Below are positions 1 to 7,419 of a stretch of DNA of 64,000 nucleotides, one piece after another. The notes under the pieces were generated by a model. The model did not search any database, was not told where the DNA came from, and was given only the letters and a program-made list of their open reading frames with translations. The translations under genes were made by a program, and so were the position numbers. The stretch is taken from assembly GCF_010731695.1 (NCBI RefSeq), contig NZ_AP022586.1, positions 3,968,001 to 4,032,000 of the forward strand. The letters are read 5' to 3'. The number at the start of each line of letters is the position of its first letter. Positions within the stretch are counted from its first letter, which is position 1. Source of the DNA: Mycolicibacterium litorale (GTDB lineage Bacteria > Actinomycetota > Actinomycetes > Mycobacteriales > Mycobacteriaceae).

Positions 1-510
1 GTAGTCGTCGCCGGAGAGCCATCCGCCCCGGGTCACCTTCGGCGCCCAGGCCGCGATGTCGGCGCGCACGCTGTCGTAGTCGTGCCGGGCGTCGATGTGC
101 ACCCAGGCCAGTGATTCGTCGTCGAACATCCGGGCCGCCGACAGGGAGTCGGTGACCAGCAGCGCGACGGTGTCGGCAAAGCCGCAGGCGATGACGTTGC
201 GGTGCAGCAGACCCGCGAAGGTGCCGCCGCCGAACTCCACCGCCGCTCCGTGGGCGTTGACCTGACGGTTGCCCTCCGGGCCGCTGCCCCGGCAGGTGTC
301 CACCCCCACGACGTCGATCCGGCGGCCGGACTGCTGGACCACCTCGGCCAGCGAGCACAGGCTCCGGCCGAGATAACTGCCCACCTCGACGAACCGCGCG
401 CCGTCGCCGAAGTGCGCGACCGCTTCCTCTTGGGCCTGGCGCCAGCCGAACCATCCGGGGATGTCCTCCCACCGGTGGACGGGGGTGTCGAAGCTCTTCT
501 CGTCGCTCAT
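1..510 (-). CDS. Class I SAM-dependent methyltransferase (3' end beyond window)
   Basis: The reading frame starts at the ATG at 510 and runs off the left edge, giving 170 codons without a stop. Seen: a glycine-rich SAM motif I (VEVGSYLGRS) near residue 42, an acidic strand-2 residue in VGVDTC, and a HIDARHDYDSV...GGWLSGDDY segment typical of the Methyltransf_24 / CmcI-like family. The start lies 2 nt after the tenA stop, so it is the last visible gene of a diguanylate cyclase-tenA-methyltransferase operon. The substrate cannot be inferred. The C-terminus is missing. Confidence 0.8.
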   Translation of the reverse strand, partial: MSDEKSFDTPVHRWEDIPGWFGWRQAQEEAVAHFGDGARFVEVGSYLGRSLCSLAEVVQQSGRRIDVVGVDTCRGSGPEGNRQVNAHGAAVEFGGGTFAGLLHRNVIACGFADTVALLVTDSLSAARMFDDESLAWVHIDARHDYDSVRADIAAWAPKVTRGGWLSGDDY

Positions 511-512
511 GG

Positions 513-1184
513 TCACACCGGCCACTGCTCGCGGCGGTAGGCCGCGTCGAAGAACATCCACTCGTAGCGTGACGTGGTGAGGAAGTGAGCGCCGGCGGCG
601 GCGTCCTGATCAATCGTCAGCGTCGGGCCGGTGCGGTCGGTGAGCTCCAGGACCTGCGCGACGGTGGCGGCGAACTCCTCACCCCCGTAGCTGTCGATCC
701 ATTTCTGGTAGCGGGCGTCGGAGGAGCCGCGGGCCAGCAGGTCCCGGCCCATCCGGGCGTAGATCCAGTAGCACGGCAGGATCGCGGCGAGGCCGTCGGC
801 GAAACTGCCGCTGTAGACCGTGGCGAGCAGATAGCTGGTGTAGGCGCGGGTGGTGGGGGCCACCGGCACGCCGGCCAGGTGCGCTGGGTCGAGCCCCAGT
901 TCGGGCAGCAGGGTGTCGTGCAACGACAATTCGACCGCGTGTACGTCGGCGGCGTGGCGGGCGAACATCGCCGTATCGGCCAGCGTCGGCGCCTTGGCTC
1001 CCACGACCGCAAGGGCGCGGGCGTAGTCCCGCAGATAGTGCACGTCCTGGGCGACGTAGTGGGCGAAGACCTCGGGGTCGAGCGATCCGTCGGTGAGCCC
1101 CGTGGTGAACGGGTGTGCCATTATCGCCGAGTAGACCGGTTCGGCCTCTTTCCACAGCCGCTGCGACCAGCGTTGCATGTTCAT
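513..1184 (-). CDS. tenA: TenA family aminopyrimidine aminohydrolase / thiaminase II
   Basis: The protein is 223 aa, the usual TenA length. TenA enzymes hydrolyse the C-N bond of thiamine degradation products to salvage HMP pyrimidine in the cytosol. Seen: the N-terminal WSQRLWKEAEPVYSAIMAHPF region, the YVAQDVHYLRDYARAL helix, the ILPCYWIYARMG motif carrying the expected catalytic Cys, and the C-terminal YEWMFFDAAY motif. The start is the ATG at 1184, with a second in-frame ATG at 1178. It lies 13 nt downstream of the diguanylate cyclase and 2 nt upstream of the methyltransferase, implying cotranscription. I saw no TPP riboswitch upstream. Confidence 0.9.
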   Translation of the reverse strand: MNMQRWSQRLWKEAEPVYSAIMAHPFTTGLTDGSLDPEVFAHYVAQDVHYLRDYARALAVVGAKAPTLADTAMFARHAADVHAVELSLHDTLLPELGLDPAHLAGVPVAPTTRAYTSYLLATVYSGSFADGLAAILPCYWIYARMGRDLLARGSSDARYQKWIDSYGGEEFAATVAQVLELTDRTGPTLTIDQDAAAGAHFLTTSRYEWMFFDAAYRREQWPV

Positions 1185-1197
1185 CGCCGCCAACGTA

Positions 1198-2283
1198 TCA
1201 GCGGCAGGCACTCCGGTCATCGTGGCGGAACTGGTTGCCGCCAGCACGTTTCGCGGCGTACATCGCGTGGTCGGCGGCGCCGATGAGCATGTGCACGACC
1301 GTCTGCCCATCGTCGTCGAACGGCAGCGGCGGGCAGACCGCCGCGACCCCGACGCTGGCCGTGACCCGGAACGGGACGTCGGCGACGGCGGCACACATGC
1401 GTCCGGCCCACTCGTCGACCTGTCCGGCCTCGAGCAGGTCGGCGAGCACGAACTCCTCGCCGCCCAGCCGGCCCACCACCGCGGTCTTGCCGACCTCGGT
1501 GCGCAACGCGCGGGCGACGGCGACGAGCGCCTGATCACCGACCGCGTGACCGTGGCTGTCATTGAGCTGTTTGAACTCGTCGAGGTCGACGACCGCGACC
1601 GCCAGGTGTACGTGCTGATCGCGGTGGGCGGTCAACAGCTGCTCGATCTGCTGGTACACCGCGCGGCGATTGAGCAGACCGGTCAGCGGATCGCGCGCCG
1701 CCCGCAACAGGTCAACCCCCAGCGCATGCACGAGTGCCTGCACCGCGAACGGCACCGCGACGTTGAGCACCAGCACCAGCAGGAGCAACCCGACCGCCAG
1801 TGCGGTGTCGTCGGCCTCGACGGCGAGCCGGGTCGTCTGCAGCACACCGACGTACAGTGCGACGCCGAAGTTGTAGAGCATGTAGCCGGGAGTGTGGAAC
1901 AGCGCGATGTAGCCGCCGGTGGTGGCGAACACCGTGCAGCCCATCAGCCCGACCATCGGATCGTCCTGCACGTAGCAGGCCAGCGCGATGAACAGGTTGG
2001 CAGCCAGGATGTAGCCGACGGACTGCCTGCAGGTGGGCCAGCGACCCGCCCACATCGCGGCGGCGAACAACCCGCCGAACACCGCGAACCAGCTCACCGC
2101 TTCGGCCAACGCGCCGCGGGGTCCACGCGAGCTCAGCGTCAGGACGGCGGGTACGAGCGCCAGCGCAGCCGTGCTGAACGCCAGGTTCCAGCGCGCCACC
2201 CCCAGCATCCCGCGTGCCTGCAGGTAGCCGGTGATCCAGTCGAAATGGTCCGGCTGCCGCCACCACCGTTGAAGCCACTGCAC
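1198..2283 (-). CDS. Membrane-anchored GGDEF diguanylate cyclase
   Basis: This 361-aa protein has about six hydrophobic helices in its first 185 residues, followed by a GGDEF domain. Seen: RDPLTGLLNRRA at the domain entry, DLDEFKQLND, and an intact GGEEF active loop in GRLGGEEFVLA. The RxxD inhibitory site expected just before the loop is absent (GKTA at that position), which suggests c-di-GMP synthesis without classic product inhibition. The start is GTG 2283 with an AAGGGGGA ribosome site 6 nt upstream; the frame stays open further upstream but has no comparable site. It heads the operon with tenA and the methyltransferase. The sensory input is unknown. Confidence 0.87.
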   Translation of the reverse strand: MQWLQRWWRQPDHFDWITGYLQARGMLGVARWNLAFSTAALALVPAVLTLSSRGPRGALAEAVSWFAVFGGLFAAAMWAGRWPTCRQSVGYILAANLFIALACYVQDDPMVGLMGCTVFATTGGYIALFHTPGYMLYNFGVALYVGVLQTTRLAVEADDTALAVGLLLLVLVLNVAVPFAVQALVHALGVDLLRAARDPLTGLLNRRAVYQQIEQLLTAHRDQHVHLAVAVVDLDEFKQLNDSHGHAVGDQALVAVARALRTEVGKTAVVGRLGGEEFVLADLLEAGQVDEWAGRMCAAVADVPFRVTASVGVAAVCPPLPFDDDGQTVVHMLIGAADHAMYAAKRAGGNQFRHDDRSACR

Positions 2284-2419
2284 CCGCGATCCCCCTTCAC
2301 ACCACTGGCCCCGCAAATACGCGGAACACACTGGCGGTGCTCGCCGCAGCCTAACGCAGCGCCCGGCACCCGACCGGACGAGAGGGTTGGCAGGCCACTG
2401 CCGCGGGTAACGCCTCCTC

Positions 2420-3631
2420 GTGGGTGCGGGCAGTGACCGGGTCGATCGTGCGTTCGAGGTACTGGTCGTGGGTGGCGGCAACGCGGGGGTGAGCGCGGCG
2501 GCACGCCTGATCCGCAGGGGGGTCGACGATGTCGGGCTGATCGAACCGCAGCACGTCCACACCTACCGGCCGTTGCTGTCCTACGTTGGTGGCGGGCAGG
2601 CGTCGATGGGGGACGCCGAGCGCACGCAGCGATCGGTGATCCCCCGCGGATGCACCTGGGTGCAGGACTCGGCGGTGATGATCGACGCGCCCGGCCGCAC
2701 GGTGTGGTGCGCCTCGGGGCGCCGCTACCGCTACCGCGACCTGGTCCTCGGCACCGGACTGGTCCCCGACAACGACGCGCTGGCCGGCATCCACACGGCG
2801 CTCGACGATCCGTCGGTGGCCAGCAACTACGTGTACCGCGCCGAGCAGACCTGGCAGCTGGTGCAGGACATGCCCCGCGGCGGACATGCGGTGTTCACCG
2901 TGCCCCGTCCGCCGGTGAGCTGCACTGCGACGACGATCAAGCCGGTGTTCCTCGCCGCCGCGCACTGGAAGCGCACCGGACGCCTTCCCGGCGTCGACAT
3001 CACGCTCGTCGTCGACCGGCCGGACCTCGTGCCCTCCCCGGCGATCCACGCCCGACTGCTCGACCGGCTGCGGGCGCTCGGCGTGCGCGTGCTGTTCGGG
3101 ACCGCGGTCACCGAATTGAGCCCGGCGGGGCGCAGCGTCACGGTCACCGGCGGCGACGGCACGGTCGAGCAGCTGACGTACGACATGCTCCACCTCGTGC
3201 CACCGTTCCGCGGGGCCCGGTGGCTGGAGAGTTCGGGGCTGACGGGCACGCGCCCACACGGTCTGATCGACATCGATTCCCGCACCCTGCGGCACCGCGC
3301 TCACCCCGAGGTGTGGGCCGCGGGTGACGCCGCGGCCGTCGAGACCGATCCGTCGGGCGGTGCGCTGCGACGCCAGATTTCTATCCTCGTCGACAACCTG
3401 CTCGCCGCACGCAGCGGCGGGCGGCTGCAGGACTACGACGGGTACACGGTCGCGCCCGTCACCACCGATGCGCACCGCCTCATCCCGGGCGAGTACGACC
3501 GTTCCGGTGCGGTGGCGTCGTCGCTGCCGTCGTTCCTCGACCCGCTGCGCTCGCGCCTCTCGGCGTGGGCCTTCGACCGCTACGTGCTGCCGCGTGTCTA
3601 CTGGAACCTCATCCTCGAGGGGCGGATCTGA
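2420..3631 (+). CDS. FAD-dependent NAD(P)/FAD oxidoreductase, sulfide:quinone reductase-like
   Basis: The 403-aa flavoprotein has an N-terminal dinucleotide site (VLVVGGGNAGVSAA), a TG-containing linker (DLVLGTGLVP), and a C-terminal FAD motif (HPEVWAAGDAAAV). The RPLLSYVGGG segment and the PRPPVSCTATTIKPVF region, with a Cys where SQR enzymes carry a redox Cys, place it in the SQR/NDH-2-like group. It may oxidise sulfide or another reduced sulfur species into the quinone pool, or be a type II NADH-like enzyme. The start is GTG 2420. Its 3' end overlaps the convergent LysR gene by 23 nt. Confidence 0.8.
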   Translation: MGAGSDRVDRAFEVLVVGGGNAGVSAAARLIRRGVDDVGLIEPQHVHTYRPLLSYVGGGQASMGDAERTQRSVIPRGCTWVQDSAVMIDAPGRTVWCASGRRYRYRDLVLGTGLVPDNDALAGIHTALDDPSVASNYVYRAEQTWQLVQDMPRGGHAVFTVPRPPVSCTATTIKPVFLAAAHWKRTGRLPGVDITLVVDRPDLVPSPAIHARLLDRLRALGVRVLFGTAVTELSPAGRSVTVTGGDGTVEQLTYDMLHLVPPFRGARWLESSGLTGTRPHGLIDIDSRTLRHRAHPEVWAAGDAAAVETDPSGGALRRQISILVDNLLAARSGGRLQDYDGYTVAPVTTDAHRLIPGEYDRSGAVASSLPSFLDPLRSRLSAWAFDRYVLPRVYWNLILEGRI

Positions 3632-4544
3632 CGTTGCGCCGGGCCAGTCCGCCCGCCGCGGACCGGACCGCACCGGTGACCCTGGCGACCAGCGGGCTGT
3701 CGAGTTTCCAGCACTGCCAGTAGAGCGGCACGTCGAGGTGGACGTCGGCGATGCGGACGAAGGACCCGTCGGCCAGGTCCGGCGCGGCGAGGTGCTCCGG
3801 GTACATGCCCCAGCCCAGCCCCGCGCGCACGGCCGCGCCGAAGCCCTCCGCGGTGGGCACGTAGTGCACCGGCCGGGTGACCGCCCGTCGGAATGCCTTG
3901 CGGATGAGCGAGTCCTGCAGGGCGTCGTCACGATTCCACGCCAGCGACGGCGCATGCGCCGCGGCCGCGGCGGTGAATCCCTCGGGCAGATGGCGCTCGA
4001 CGTAGGCCGGGCTCGCGACGGGGAGATAGCGCATCAGCCCGAGCGCCTGCACGCGGCACCCGGGCACCGGGCTGCGCTCGGTGGTGACCGCACCCATCAC
4101 CACCCCTTCGCGCAGCAACCGCGCGGAGTGGTCCTGATCCTCGATCCGCAGGTCGAACAGCACGTCGGAGACCTCCCCGAGCACGGCGGTGAACCAGGTC
4201 GACATGGAGTCGGCGTTGACCGCGACGGCCACCCGCGGCAGCTGTGTGGTCCCCGGGCCGCCCAGCTCCCCGAGCGCCTCGGCCTCCAACAGCGCGGTCT
4301 GCGCCGCCAGCCGGAGCAGCGGAACACCCGATGCCGTTGCGCGACAGGGTTTCTCACGGACCACCAGCACTTGGCCGACCCGCTGTTCGAGCGCTTTGAT
4401 GCGCTGGCTCACCGCGGAGGGTGTGACGTGCAGGCGGTCGGCGGCGGCGTCGAAACTGCCGAACTCGATCACGGCGGCGAGGGCGGCGAGCTGGTCGGCA
4501 CCGAGGCGAGTCTCGTCCCGTGTTCGCGGGTGCGCTGTGGTCAC
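3609..4544 (-). CDS. LysR family regulator, LysG/ArgP type
   Basis: This 311-aa regulator has an N-terminal winged HTH whose core (LAALAAVIEFGSFDAAA followed by LHVTPSAVSQRIKALEQ) is the hallmark of the ArgP/IciA/LysG subgroup, which senses basic amino acids and controls LysE-type exporters. A periplasmic-binding-like effector domain follows. The chosen start is GTG 4544; a longer upstream frame is antisense to the permease and was discarded. Unlike the usual lysG-lysE pair, the divergent neighbour here is a purine-type permease 75 bp away, so the effector and target may differ. Confidence 0.85.
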   Translation of the reverse strand: MTTAHPRTRDETRLGADQLAALAAVIEFGSFDAAADRLHVTPSAVSQRIKALEQRVGQVLVVREKPCRATASGVPLLRLAAQTALLEAEALGELGGPGTTQLPRVAVAVNADSMSTWFTAVLGEVSDVLFDLRIEDQDHSARLLREGVVMGAVTTERSPVPGCRVQALGLMRYLPVASPAYVERHLPEGFTAAAAAHAPSLAWNRDDALQDSLIRKAFRRAVTRPVHYVPTAEGFGAAVRAGLGWGMYPEHLAAPDLADGSFVRIADVHLDVPLYWQCWKLDSPLVARVTGAVRSAAGGLARRNVRSAPRG

Positions 4545-4619
4545 CGACCCAATGTAGGAATTCTCCGAGCCGGACGTGGTAACTCGCCGTCTGCGGCGGT
4601 TCACCTTAGGGTTCGTCCC

Positions 4620-6035
4620 ATGAATCGCCTCGATCGCTTCTTCGAGATCTCCGCGCGCGGGTCCAGCCTGGGCGCGGAGGTCCGCGGCGGCCTGGTCACG
4701 TTCATCGCGATGGCCTACATCATCGTGCTGAACCCGATCATCCTGTCGAGCGCCGAGGACGTCGAGGGCAACACGCTGCAGTTCGCCCAGGTCTCGGCCA
4801 CCACCGCGCTCGCGGCGGGCGTGATGACGATCCTGTTCGGCCTCATCGCCCGGCTGCCGTTCTCGTTCGCCGCCGGGCTGGGGATCAACTCGTTCCTGGC
4901 GACCACCGTGGTCGGCGAGGTGTCGTGGCCCGAGGCCATGGGCCTGGTGGTCATCAACGGTCTGATCATCGTGCTGCTGGCGGTGACCGGTCTGCGCCGA
5001 CTGGTGTTCGACGCGGTGCCGATGCAGCTGAAGCTCGCCATCACCGCCGGCATCGGGTTGTTCATCCTGTTCATCGGTCTGGTCGATGCGGGCTTCGTCA
5101 GTTCCACCGGGCGGGCGTCGCCGCCGGTCGGGCTGGGATCCGGCGGGCTCGGCTCGATCAGCACCGTCCCGACGCTGATCTTCGTGATCACGCTGCTGAT
5201 CACCGGTGTGCTGGTCGCGCGGCGGGTGCGGGGCGGCATCCTGATCGGGCTGGTGGCCGGCACGGTCGTCGCCGTCGTCGTCGAGGCGATCTGGGACCTG
5301 GGCTCGGCCCAGGACAAACCGGGCGGCTGGGGACTGTCGGTGCCGCAGCTGTCCGGTTCGCCGTTCGCGCTGCCGGATCTGTCGCTGGTCGGCGAGTTCA
5401 GCCTGATCGACAGCTTCGAACGGATCGGCATCCTCGCGGCGGTCATGCTGGTCTTCACGCTGGTGTTCGCGAACTTCTTCGACGCGATGGGCACGTTCAC
5501 AGGGCTGTCGCGGGAGGCGGGTCTCGCCGACGCGCAGGGCACGTTCCCACGGTTGCGCTCGGCGCTGATCGTCGAAGGGGCGGGCGCCGCGGTCGGTGGT
5601 GCGACGTCGGCGTCGTCGAACACGGTCTTCATCGAGTCCGGCGCCGGTATCGAGGAGGGTGCGCGCACCGGACTGGCGAACCTGATCACCGGCGCCCTGT
5701 TCCTCGCGGCGATGTTCGTCTCCCCGCTGGCATCGATCGTGCCGACCGAGGTGGCCGCGGCCGCGCTGGTGATCGTCGGCGCGATGATGGTGTCGCAACT
5801 GCGGCACATCGAACTGTCGGAGTTCTCAGTGGTGTTGCCGGTGGTCCTCACCGTGGCCGCCATGCCCTTCACGTACTCCATCGCCAACGGCATCGGCGTC
5901 GGGTTCGTCTCGTGGGTGGTCGTCCGCTCCGGCGCCGGCAAGGCCCGCGAGATCAGCCCGCTGCTGTGGGTCGTGGCCGCCGGCTTCCTCGTCTACTTCG
6001 CCCGCAGCTGGATCGAGAACCTCCTGGGGGTGTGA
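4620..6035 (+). CDS. NCS2 family permease (AzgA-type hypoxanthine/guanine/adenine transporter)
   Basis: This 471-aa membrane protein has about 12 to 13 hydrophobic helices. Family marks seen: RGGLVTFIAMAYIIVLNP near the N-terminus, FAAGLGINSF, an FDAMGTFTGLSREAGL motif and the TSASSNTVFIESGAGI signature of AzgA-like proton-coupled purine importers. The start is the ATG at 4620. It is divergent from the LysG-type regulator across 75 bp, so control by that LysR protein is plausible. The 3' end overlaps the convergent YihY gene by 210 bp. Confidence 0.88.
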   Translation: MNRLDRFFEISARGSSLGAEVRGGLVTFIAMAYIIVLNPIILSSAEDVEGNTLQFAQVSATTALAAGVMTILFGLIARLPFSFAAGLGINSFLATTVVGEVSWPEAMGLVVINGLIIVLLAVTGLRRLVFDAVPMQLKLAITAGIGLFILFIGLVDAGFVSSTGRASPPVGLGSGGLGSISTVPTLIFVITLLITGVLVARRVRGGILIGLVAGTVVAVVVEAIWDLGSAQDKPGGWGLSVPQLSGSPFALPDLSLVGEFSLIDSFERIGILAAVMLVFTLVFANFFDAMGTFTGLSREAGLADAQGTFPRLRSALIVEGAGAAVGGATSASSNTVFIESGAGIEEGARTGLANLITGALFLAAMFVSPLASIVPTEVAAAALVIVGAMMVSQLRHIELSEFSVVLPVVLTVAAMPFTYSIANGIGVGFVSWVVVRSGAGKAREISPLLWVVAAGFLVYFARSWIENLLGV

Positions 6036-6998
6036 CCGGTCGCCCGAGCCGGCCTCGAACGTCACCGCCACGTGTTGAAAACCCTTGACGCGCTCCGCTT
6101 TCGCCTTCCGGGTGTAGGTACGGCGGTCCGCCGGGGTCAGCGTCACCGCGTCGGTGAACGGCGTGAGCAGCGCCCGGGGATACAGCCGGTCGACCCGCAC
6201 GACGTTGAGCTCCGCACACAACACCAAGGTGACCGAGACCAGGTAGAGGAACGCCAGCAGACCGAGAACCAGCGCGAACACGGTGTTGGTGGCGCTCGCC
6301 GAGCTGATCGTCCGCGCGACGTAACCCGCGCCGAACCACTGCAGGAACTGCCAGACCACCGCGGCGGCGAGGGCGCCGGGCAGCACGTCCCGGTAGGTCA
6401 GCTCGCGGCTCGTCGTCATCCGGAACGCCACCAGACAGATCCCTGTGTTGATCGCGATGGTGGCCAGCAGGATGGCGGTCGTGCCGAGTGCGCCGAAGTC
6501 GTCGACGGCGCGGCCGATGGCCGACAGCACCGTCGCCGCGATCGCCGCCGTGCCCAGCACGAGCAGCAGCAGCAGGCTGCGGATGCGCGACCGGAAAGGA
6601 TCCGGCCGCTTGTTGCGCGGCACCGCCCACACCGAGTCCATCGCATTCTGGATGGCCTGCCCGACTCCCGACCCGCCGTACAGCGCGCCGAGGATGCCGA
6701 CGACGACGGCGGCCACCCCGCCGCTGAGTTTCTCGGGCTGCGCCAACTGCTCGCCGATGAGCGGGAACTGGCTGACGGTCGACTCCACGACCTGCTGCTG
6801 GAGTTCAGGACGGCCGACGAGCACCACGCCCAGCGCGGTGGTCAGCAGGAGTAGCAGCGGGAACATCGAGACGAACGCGTAGTAGGTGATCAGCGCGGCG
6901 AGGTAGCCGCCCTGGTCGTCGACGTATTTGTAGACGACCGCGATGATGTAGCCGATGACGCGGCTACGCTGTTGCAGCCTGTCGAGCCATCCGATCAC
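5826..6998 (-). CDS. YihY/BrkB family inner membrane protein with an unusual C-terminal tail
   Basis: The frame encodes 390 aa from GTG 6998. Seen: the YihY core (ALITYYAFVSMFPLLLLLTTALG), a GILGALYGGSGVGQAIQNAMD segment, and five to six membrane helices up to about residue 280. The conserved part ends near KGFQHVAVTFE at about residue 322. The last 70 residues are Gly/Asp/His-rich and lie entirely antisense to the permease gene, suggesting that the original stop was lost. Function of the family is poorly defined (YihY is not RNase BN). No operon partner is evident. Confidence 0.8.
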   Translation of the reverse strand: MIGWLDRLQQRSRVIGYIIAVVYKYVDDQGGYLAALITYYAFVSMFPLLLLLTTALGVVLVGRPELQQQVVESTVSQFPLIGEQLAQPEKLSGGVAAVVVGILGALYGGSGVGQAIQNAMDSVWAVPRNKRPDPFRSRIRSLLLLLVLGTAAIAATVLSAIGRAVDDFGALGTTAILLATIAINTGICLVAFRMTTSRELTYRDVLPGALAAAVVWQFLQWFGAGYVARTISSASATNTVFALVLGLLAFLYLVSVTLVLCAELNVVRVDRLYPRALLTPFTDAVTLTPADRRTYTRKAKAERVKGFQHVAVTFEAGSGDRSHPQEVLDPAAGEVDEEAGGHDPQQRADLAGLAGAGADDHPRDEPDADAVGDGVREGHGGHGEDHRQHH

Positions 6999-7083
6999 CG
7001 CAGCACACCTTCCCCGCGCCCACTAGTGCGCCCGGCATACCCCCTGCGACCGGCAAAAACACCACCGGTTCCCGCGGCGGCGG

Positions 7084-7419
7084 CTAACCCGGGCCCGGCT
7101 CCCCGTCCCGGCCGGCCGATTCGACGGTGGCCAGCTGGTCGATACCGCTGATCCGCAGCACCGGGATCAGGTACGGGTTGGCCAGCAGCCGCAGGCCGGG
7201 CATCTGGTCGGCGTGCACGGTCAAGGCGCCGATCGCGGCGCTGTCCAGGTACTCGACCGCGCTGAGATCCACCGTGACCGGTCCCCCGGCGCCGTCGACG
7301 ACGGTGGACAGGGCCCGACTGAAGGTGTCGACGTTGCTCAGATCGATCTCACCGGCGGCGACCAGCAGCGGGGTGCCGTCCTCGTGCCGATCGGCGCTGA
7401 CGGTGAGCGGTGTGGCCAT
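7084..7419 (-). CDS. STAS domain anti-sigma factor antagonist
   Basis: The protein is a 111-aa single STAS domain. Seen: GEIDLSNVDTFSRAL and VDLSAVEYLDSAAIGAL, where the serine after DS is the expected phosphorylation site, as in SpoIIAA/RsbV. It would switch between phosphorylated and unphosphorylated forms to release a sigma factor from an anti-sigma kinase. The start overlaps the stop of the large kinase/phosphatase gene (TGATG), so the two are translationally coupled. The upstream protein carries both a PP2C phosphatase and an RsbW-like kinase domain, the enzymes that normally act on such a protein. Confidence 0.88.
   Translation of the reverse strand: MATPLTVSADRHEDGTPLLVAAGEIDLSNVDTFSRALSTVVDGAGGPVTVDLSAVEYLDSAAIGALTVHADQMPGLRLLANPYLIPVLRISGIDQLATVESAGRDGEPGPG

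Noticed and set aside
1185..1197. Thiamine (TPP) riboswitch before tenA
   Set aside because: Only 13 nt separate tenA from the upstream gene, and no CUGAGA-type core is visible near the operon start.
4545..5807. Long minus-strand frame extending the LysR gene upstream
   Set aside because: It is antisense to the purine permease and rich in Arg/Asp/His/Gln, the usual shadow of a GC-rich gene. The LysR HTH begins near 4500.
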